Positions 32,261 to 36,548 of a stretch of 36,548 nucleotides of DNA are shown here, in pieces (the first letter of the stretch is position 1; each line of letters starts with the position of its first letter). The stretch comes from Kiritimatiellia bacterium. Its GTDB lineage: Bacteria > Verrucomicrobiota > Kiritimatiellia > RFP12 > UBA1067. The notes below the pieces were generated by a model. That model searched no databases. It saw nothing but the letters and a program-made list of their open reading frames with translations, and had not been told where the DNA came from. The position numbers and the translations under genes were made by a program. The DNA lies in NCBI GenBank assembly GCA_016296065.1, contig JAEDKA010000037.1:1-36548 (forward strand), written 5' to 3'.

Positions 32261-33229
32261 TCAACGTTGCCGCTTCGGCACCTTCGGCTCCAGGTTCGTG
32301 TCGTTTGGTGTGGGGTTGAAAGCGCCTATCACACGGAATCCGCCGGTCCCATCTGAACTGCCTGAATAACCGATACGATGTACAATTGAATAATGGGATT
32401 CAAGCAATCGTCCGCTTTCATCAACCTTGCATCGACTTCTTACAACCCAGCATTTTTTCAAATCAAAGCGATGACATTCTACTTGTTGCCCATTTGTGAT
32501 AACCTCGAAAAATCTCGCTTCTTGCAAAAACTCATTTTGCGGATTTGCCGCATAAGGGCCCTTAAAGTCACTCATCGAATTAGCATCACAGCTATAATAT
32601 CCGGAATATGGCTCTTTAAAGCGCAAACGAACCCCCATCCCATTATAGTCTGGGAACCACTTACCATTCCACTCAATCAAAACATCGAAATCTACCACTA
32701 TGCCGGCACCAAAAGGAGAAACGAAGTCACGTTTTTCCAAGTCATACCCTATCCATTCATTAAGCCTCCGTGTATGCACAAACTGGCCGCCTACCGAAGT
32801 TAATGCCGGATTTACAATCCGTCTCAATACGATCTTCTCCACTGCGCCGTACGGCTGCCACTTGCCGTCCTTCACGTCGCGCTCCTCGCCCATCTTGGCA
32901 TAGCAGTACACCACGTGCGAACCATAGTATCCATCTTTTGCGACGAAAACCTCAATCTCGTCGCCGCAGGTCTTCCCCTCCAAGACAAACACGCCGTTGG
33001 TGTCGGTCGTTCCATCGATCCAAGTTCCCAGCGGACGGAAGTTCATGCCGAGGTACGCCTTTATCTTTGCGTCCGGCACAGGCGTCCCGTCATCGTCATG
33101 AATGTGCAACTCGATTTTCGTCTGCGCACCATTGCGACGCGCGTCACGATAGACTGGGTCTTTCTTAGCGGCAACGGCAAGCTGCAAAAAAACAAGAATC
33201 GACACAGTGGCCACCAAAATTTTATTCAT
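32261..33229 (-). CDS. Cassette protein C5: first partner gene after the hydrolase
   Basis: This 322-aa protein starts at ATG 33229, overlapping the hydrolase stop as ATGA, with GAGAAAGGAAA upstream. Its signal peptide (MNKILVATVSILVFLQLAVA) is unlike C1-C3, but the mature beta domain from KKDPVYRDARRNGAQ on is nearly identical to theirs. The C-terminal half is class I (WIGYDLEKRDFVSPFG, KCWVVRSRCKV, GAFNPTPNDTNLE). As the gene directly coupled to the intact hydrolase it is the best candidate for its true partner: inhibitor, immunity protein or chaperone. The choice among these is not resolved by sequence. Confidence 0.78.
   Translation of the reverse strand: MNKILVATVSILVFLQLAVAAKKDPVYRDARRNGAQTKIELHIHDDDGTPVPDAKIKAYLGMNFRPLGTWIDGTTDTNGVFVLEGKTCGDEIEVFVAKDGYYGSHVVYCYAKMGEERDVKDGKWQPYGAVEKIVLRRIVNPALTSVGGQFVHTRRLNEWIGYDLEKRDFVSPFGAGIVVDFDVLIEWNGKWFPDYNGMGVRLRFKEPYSGYYSCDANSMSDFKGPYAANPQNEFLQEARFFEVITNGQQVECHRFDLKKCWVVRSRCKVDESGRLLESHYSIVHRIGYSGSSDGTGGFRVIGAFNPTPNDTNLEPKVPKRQR
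32951..33166 (-). repeat. Conserved about 215-bp block repeated in four cassette genes
   Basis: The DNA encoding the N-terminal beta domain recurs nearly unchanged at 28501-28720 (C1), 29647-29866 (C2), 30721-30940 (C3) and here (C5). Synonymous positions are also conserved, while sequence on either side differs. That points to recent duplication or gene conversion limited to this block. C4 lacks it. Confidence 0.85.
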
Positions 33230-36200
33230 TTCAGATTTCCTTTCTCGCACACTTTATCGTAGAACTTAAAGTTGAAGAAATATGCAATATCCTTCATATC
33301 CGAATGACACCAGCGTCCGGAATAATTCGAACGTATCGGCCACCCATTCGGACGCAGGATTCCTTCCTCACTAACAGAATTTACATTGACCATGTATTCT
33401 TCCATGGAATCACCACCAAAAACCGTCGCCCCCGCAGGCGCAGTCAACGCCGGGATTCCCTGAGTGAGATGCGCGTCAATGACCAGTCGCGGAATGACGC
33501 TGTTGGTCATACTGCCGGGATGAGGATCGAACACAGGATTTATCCGCAGCTCTGGCACCGATCTTGCATTTGCCACGGATTCGTTGCATCTTGCGTTCCA
33601 CCCAGCCCAGTCCGTGCCGCCAATTCCGCCTTTCCCCTTGAAAAGCTCCTGCTTGTGCCAGCTATGATGGGCTAAGCCCCCGGAGGTTCCAGTAAAGAGA
33701 TCAACATCGTTGTCACCGGCAAGCTCCAGCACCTCGTCGCCGGTGGAGTAGAAATTGACGGCATACTGCACCACTCCAGTGAATCTTCCAGGCCATCCAA
33801 GCTTCCTACGATCGTCGTTTGAGAATTCAGCGAATAGCTTGTGCCATTCTGACGCAAGCGTCCGCGCATAATAATTCTCCCACTCCGGATGCACAAGCTG
33901 CGGAAGCATCGTTGAACGCACAGACCCGTACGCCTCGGACGGGACAGACGAGTTGCACATAAGATACTTGTCGACCTGGAGATCGTAGTCCTGTATCATC
34001 GACGAGCACACCATGTTGCCGAGCGAATGGGCCATTAAAACCTTCGTCCCGGGAAGCGCCGCAACCTGGTTCGCGAGGACGCTCGCCGTGAAGAATGCGT
34101 TGGACGCGTTCTCCTGGTAGTTCGCGCTTGAGCCGATGTCGCTCCGCCACGAGACGGCCGTGAACTTCGCCGTCATGCCTGCCTGCCACATCCGCTTGAA
34201 AACCTCCGCCCCCCATGCGCGCGATCCCTGCTGCGAGACGTTTGCACCGTGGAGCAAAACAAGATGCCGCGAAGAAGTGTCGGCGTCTGGGCGGTTCGCC
34301 GGTTCGCCGGTCGAGCTCGGCCACGTGACGCCCTCTCCGGAGAGTCCTCGCGTGTTGACATGCCGGTACATGTCCTCCACGGAGGAAATGCACATTGCAA
34401 GGTTGTTGGAGCAGACAACCCTTTCGCCAAGCCAGGCCTCCAGCCAGAGCGGCTCCGTCGAGAGATGGCGTCCTTCGACAAGAAAAACGCCGTATCCGTC
34501 GGTGGCGGCAAGCGATGCGAAGCCGGCGGGGAGCTGAGTCCCTCCCTGTTCGATCCGCACTTTGTCGGCGCTCCTCGCCTCAAGACCCAGCGACACGCCG
34601 AAGCCTCCCGCTGTCGACGTCTGAAAGGCGTTCGCCGACTGCCTGCCTAGACTGGTCCAGACTGCGTTGACGGCTCCGTCCGCTTGCCTCAGCCTGAATG
34701 TCAGACCCGACCCGACAGACTGCGGAAGTCCCGCCACAACACCGGAGACATCTGCCAGAATAGGGGCGTAGTCGATCATATCCCTTCGCCCGTTGACATG
34801 ACCGCTGTCCCAGTCCAGCCCTTCTCCCGGTATGTCATCGGTGCCGCCACGCGCTATATCTCCGTCGACGGACAACGCATCGCTGTCGTCATTGACCCAG
34901 AAGCGGAAGGTGGACATTCCTGACTGCGCCACTTCTTCATCGACGATCGCTCCGTCGCGATTCTCGTCGAATGCCAGCACCGGGTCGCGCAGGACGTACA
35001 GCGTCGCCGTCAGGCCCTGCGCGACGTTTCCCGCGCCCGGATTGCCGTTGCCGTCGTACGACGGTTCGTGAACATGGCTTGTGAGAAGGCCGTCCGCGTT
35101 CTCGGCGATCCACCCGTCGCCCGCAAGAATCTCGTTCCCGGGCAGACGGACGGAACTATACCCCCAGTAGCTCGGCGTCGTCGGGATCCCGTCGACCTGC
35201 GCGCGCCAGCAGTACCACGGCGCGCAGATGTCGTCGTGTCCGTCGCAGTTGAGCCAGCGCATCGACAGACGGTAGGCGCTGCCCTTCCGCAGCCTGAAAG
35301 ACCTCGTTGCCGCCGCGTACGGCGCACCCATGGTAATCGTCCGCACGCGCGTGTCGCCCGGACCGAGCCCCGTCACCGTCATCTCCCACGCGGCGTAGTC
35401 GCCGAAGATGTTGAACGCGATCTCGCGGAAGTCCGACGCATCGGGAGGTGCGCCGTCGTCCGAGTCGTCGTTTGGGTCCGTCCCCTGCGCGGCCTCCGCG
35501 CCGTCGTCCGCGCCGCCTCCGTCCGTGTCGGGATTGCCCGGGTCGCTCCCGTTCTCGTACTCCTCCAGGTTCGAAAGCCCGTCGCCGTCTCCGTCATAGT
35601 CGCCGCCGTCTTCGCCTTCGGCGGAAAGCGGATCGAGCCCGTACGCGATCTCCCATGCGTCGGGCATCCCGTCCCGGTCCGTGTCTATGTAGTGCGGAGA
35701 CGTCCCGGCCAGGCATTCCTCCCCGTCGGAGATCCCGTCCCCGTCGGAGTCCGCCGACGCCGCGTCGGTGTCGGTGCCGAAGCGGAGGACCACCAGTCGG
35801 AAGTTCTCGACGAACCCGGGGCGCATGTACGCGACGGACTTGAGCCGCCGCGACCAGAACGTCTGGAACCCGATGCCGACGTTGCGTCCGTCCATATCCT
35901 CCCCAACCACGTTGCGGTATGCCAGGTACGCGACGTCGTGGTCGGAATGTCGGACAATCACCTGGAAGGAGACGTTGTTCGTCTCCGAGCCGCCGCCCTG
36001 CCTGCCCATGTTCGAATAGCATATGCAGGTCGCGTAGCTCCCGGCCACCGTCGCAGTCCCTACCAGGACCGATGACCCCTCCTTGAGAACCAGCCCTCCG
36101 TCGGAGTACGGCGCTACAACGATCGCGCGGGAATCCACCGGACGGGTGAAGTCAAGGGCCTGCACGTCCATTCCGGGATTCTCGTACCCGGCCCGGTTGA

Positions 36201-36548
36201 AGAAGACCGCGCCCCTAGCGGAAACAGTCAGGTTGGACACGACCACGCCCTGCATTACAAGCGGCTGCGGGAGCTCCCAGCGCGCCGTGTGGCAGACGCC
36301 TGTCGTGAAGACGCCGGTGATGTCCGTAAATCCTTCCGTGCTGGCCCAGAGCGGCGCGGCGGCGACTAGAACGGAACCCGACTCCTCTGCGTCGCCGAGT
36401 CCGTCTCCGTCGGTGTCGGCCAAGAGCGGGCTGAACCCCATCGCGAGCTCCTCCCCGTCGTCGATCCCGTCGCCGTCCGTGTCGGGGTCCGACGGGTCCG
36501 TCCCGTGGACAAACCGCTCCGCGGCGTCGGGCCTGCCGTCGCCGTCGC
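33226..36548 (-). CDS. Large secreted TSP3-repeat protein with C-terminal alpha/beta-hydrolase (5' end missing)
   Basis: About 1,106 codons are visible and the frame runs off the window. Residue numbers count from the Met at 36441. TSP3 calcium repeats (DTDGDGLGD, DSDGDGISDGEE, DTDRDGMPDAWE) flank a beta domain and form a second block near 230-330. Several beta-sandwich-like regions follow. The C-terminal 350 residues are a lipase-like hydrolase: oxyanion loop LVLLHGANV, nucleophile MAHSLGN (Ser806), YSTGDEVLEL (Asp902) and WCHSDMKD (His1046), a complete triad. It is probably an exported surface protein or effector that hydrolyses an ester or lipid. Its stop overlaps the C5 start. Confidence 0.85.
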   Translation of the reverse strand, partial: DGDGRPDAAERFVHGTDPSDPDTDGDGIDDGEELAMGFSPLLADTDGDGLGDAEESGSVLVAAAPLWASTEGFTDITGVFTTGVCHTARWELPQPLVMQGVVVSNLTVSARGAVFFNRAGYENPGMDVQALDFTRPVDSRAIVVAPYSDGGLVLKEGSSVLVGTATVAGSYATCICYSNMGRQGGGSETNNVSFQVIVRHSDHDVAYLAYRNVVGEDMDGRNVGIGFQTFWSRRLKSVAYMRPGFVENFRLVVLRFGTDTDAASADSDGDGISDGEECLAGTSPHYIDTDRDGMPDAWEIAYGLDPLSAEGEDGGDYDGDGDGLSNLEEYENGSDPGNPDTDGGGADDGAEAAQGTDPNDDSDDGAPPDASDFREIAFNIFGDYAAWEMTVTGLGPGDTRVRTITMGAPYAAATRSFRLRKGSAYRLSMRWLNCDGHDDICAPWYCWRAQVDGIPTTPSYWGYSSVRLPGNEILAGDGWIAENADGLLTSHVHEPSYDGNGNPGAGNVAQGLTATLYVLRDPVLAFDENRDGAIVDEEVAQSGMSTFRFWVNDDSDALSVDGDIARGGTDDIPGEGLDWDSGHVNGRRDMIDYAPILADVSGVVAGLPQSVGSGLTFRLRQADGAVNAVWTSLGRQSANAFQTSTAGGFGVSLGLEARSADKVRIEQGGTQLPAGFASLAATDGYGVFLVEGRHLSTEPLWLEAWLGERVVCSNNLAMCISSVEDMYRHVNTRGLSGEGVTWPSSTGEPANRPDADTSSRHLVLLHGANVSQQGSRAWGAEVFKRMWQAGMTAKFTAVSWRSDIGSSANYQENASNAFFTASVLANQVAALPGTKVLMAHSLGNMVCSSMIQDYDLQVDKYLMCNSSVPSEAYGSVRSTMLPQLVHPEWENYYARTLASEWHKLFAEFSNDDRRKLGWPGRFTGVVQYAVNFYSTGDEVLELAGDNDVDLFTGTSGGLAHHSWHKQELFKGKGGIGGTDWAGWNARCNESVANARSVPELRINPVFDPHPGSMTNSVIPRLVIDAHLTQGIPALTAPAGATVFGGDSMEEYMVNVNSVSEEGILRPNGWPIRSNYSGRWCHSDMKDIAYFFNFKFYDKVCEKGNLK

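Noticed and set aside
28501..33166. Regularly spaced near-identical blocks that could suggest a repeat array such as CRISPR
   Set aside because: The blocks are about 215 bp, about 1.1-2.2 kb apart and lie in the same frame of paralogous genes. They are coding duplications.

Overview
The window reads as a piece of a GC-rich Gram-negative chromosome, most likely from a gut or sediment member of the PVC group (Kiritimatiellota/Verrucomicrobiota-like). This placement is an inference. It rests on a XylR-type PBP/AraC regulator, many secreted beta-helix and glycosidase genes, and a large secreted protein with thrombospondin type-3 (TSP3) calcium repeats; no search could be run. All supported genes lie on the minus strand, so transcription runs from high to low coordinates.

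1-22,460 is GC-rich, ordinary sequence. The 5' part of the tmRNA gene (ssrA, tag ANNDYALAA) lies 24 bp downstream of a tRNA-Asn(GUU). A sugar-catabolism region follows: a four-gene set (lactaldehyde reductase fucO, a small membrane protein, DUF192, a XylR-like regulator) and a second operon (FHA-MoxR ATPase, mannonate dehydratase uxuA, a secreted beta-helix protein, L-rhamnose permease rhaT). Next come a dicarboxylate symporter cotranscribed with an SGNH-esterase/GH78 alpha-L-rhamnosidase fusion, then polA, secG with an SDR epimerase, a GH2-like glycosidase with a tandem beta-helix protein, and a secreted esterase. Together these suggest uptake and breakdown of a glycan containing rhamnose and probably glucuronate. 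Promoters are unusually legible: a TGN-TATAAT extended -10 recurs, and at three genes it sits 6-10 nt from the ATG with no Shine-Dalgarno sequence, suggesting leaderless mRNAs.

22,460-27,800 is an accessory region, lower in GC from about 23.9 kb on. It holds an AAA ATPase gene flanked by 73-bp direct repeats, a second repeat family that carries its own promoter, and several short ORFs that overlap or abut membrane or exported protein genes (DUF3592, a 482-aa secreted protein, a 37-aa single-TM peptide). It also has a pair of REP-like hairpins.

27,800-36,548 is the most striking part. A large secreted protein (start beyond the window) has TSP3 repeats and a C-terminal alpha/beta-hydrolase with a visible Ser/Asp/His triad. 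Five tandem paralogous genes for exported proteins of about 325 aa follow, each with a carboxypeptidase-regulatory-like beta domain and a variable C-terminal half. Each is preceded by a copy or remnant of the last 7-54 codons of the hydrolase gene, and all five start codons overlap that copy's stop as ATGA. The layout resembles an effector followed by an expanded set of cognate (immunity- or inhibitor-like) proteins. That function is inference; the architecture is seen directly.
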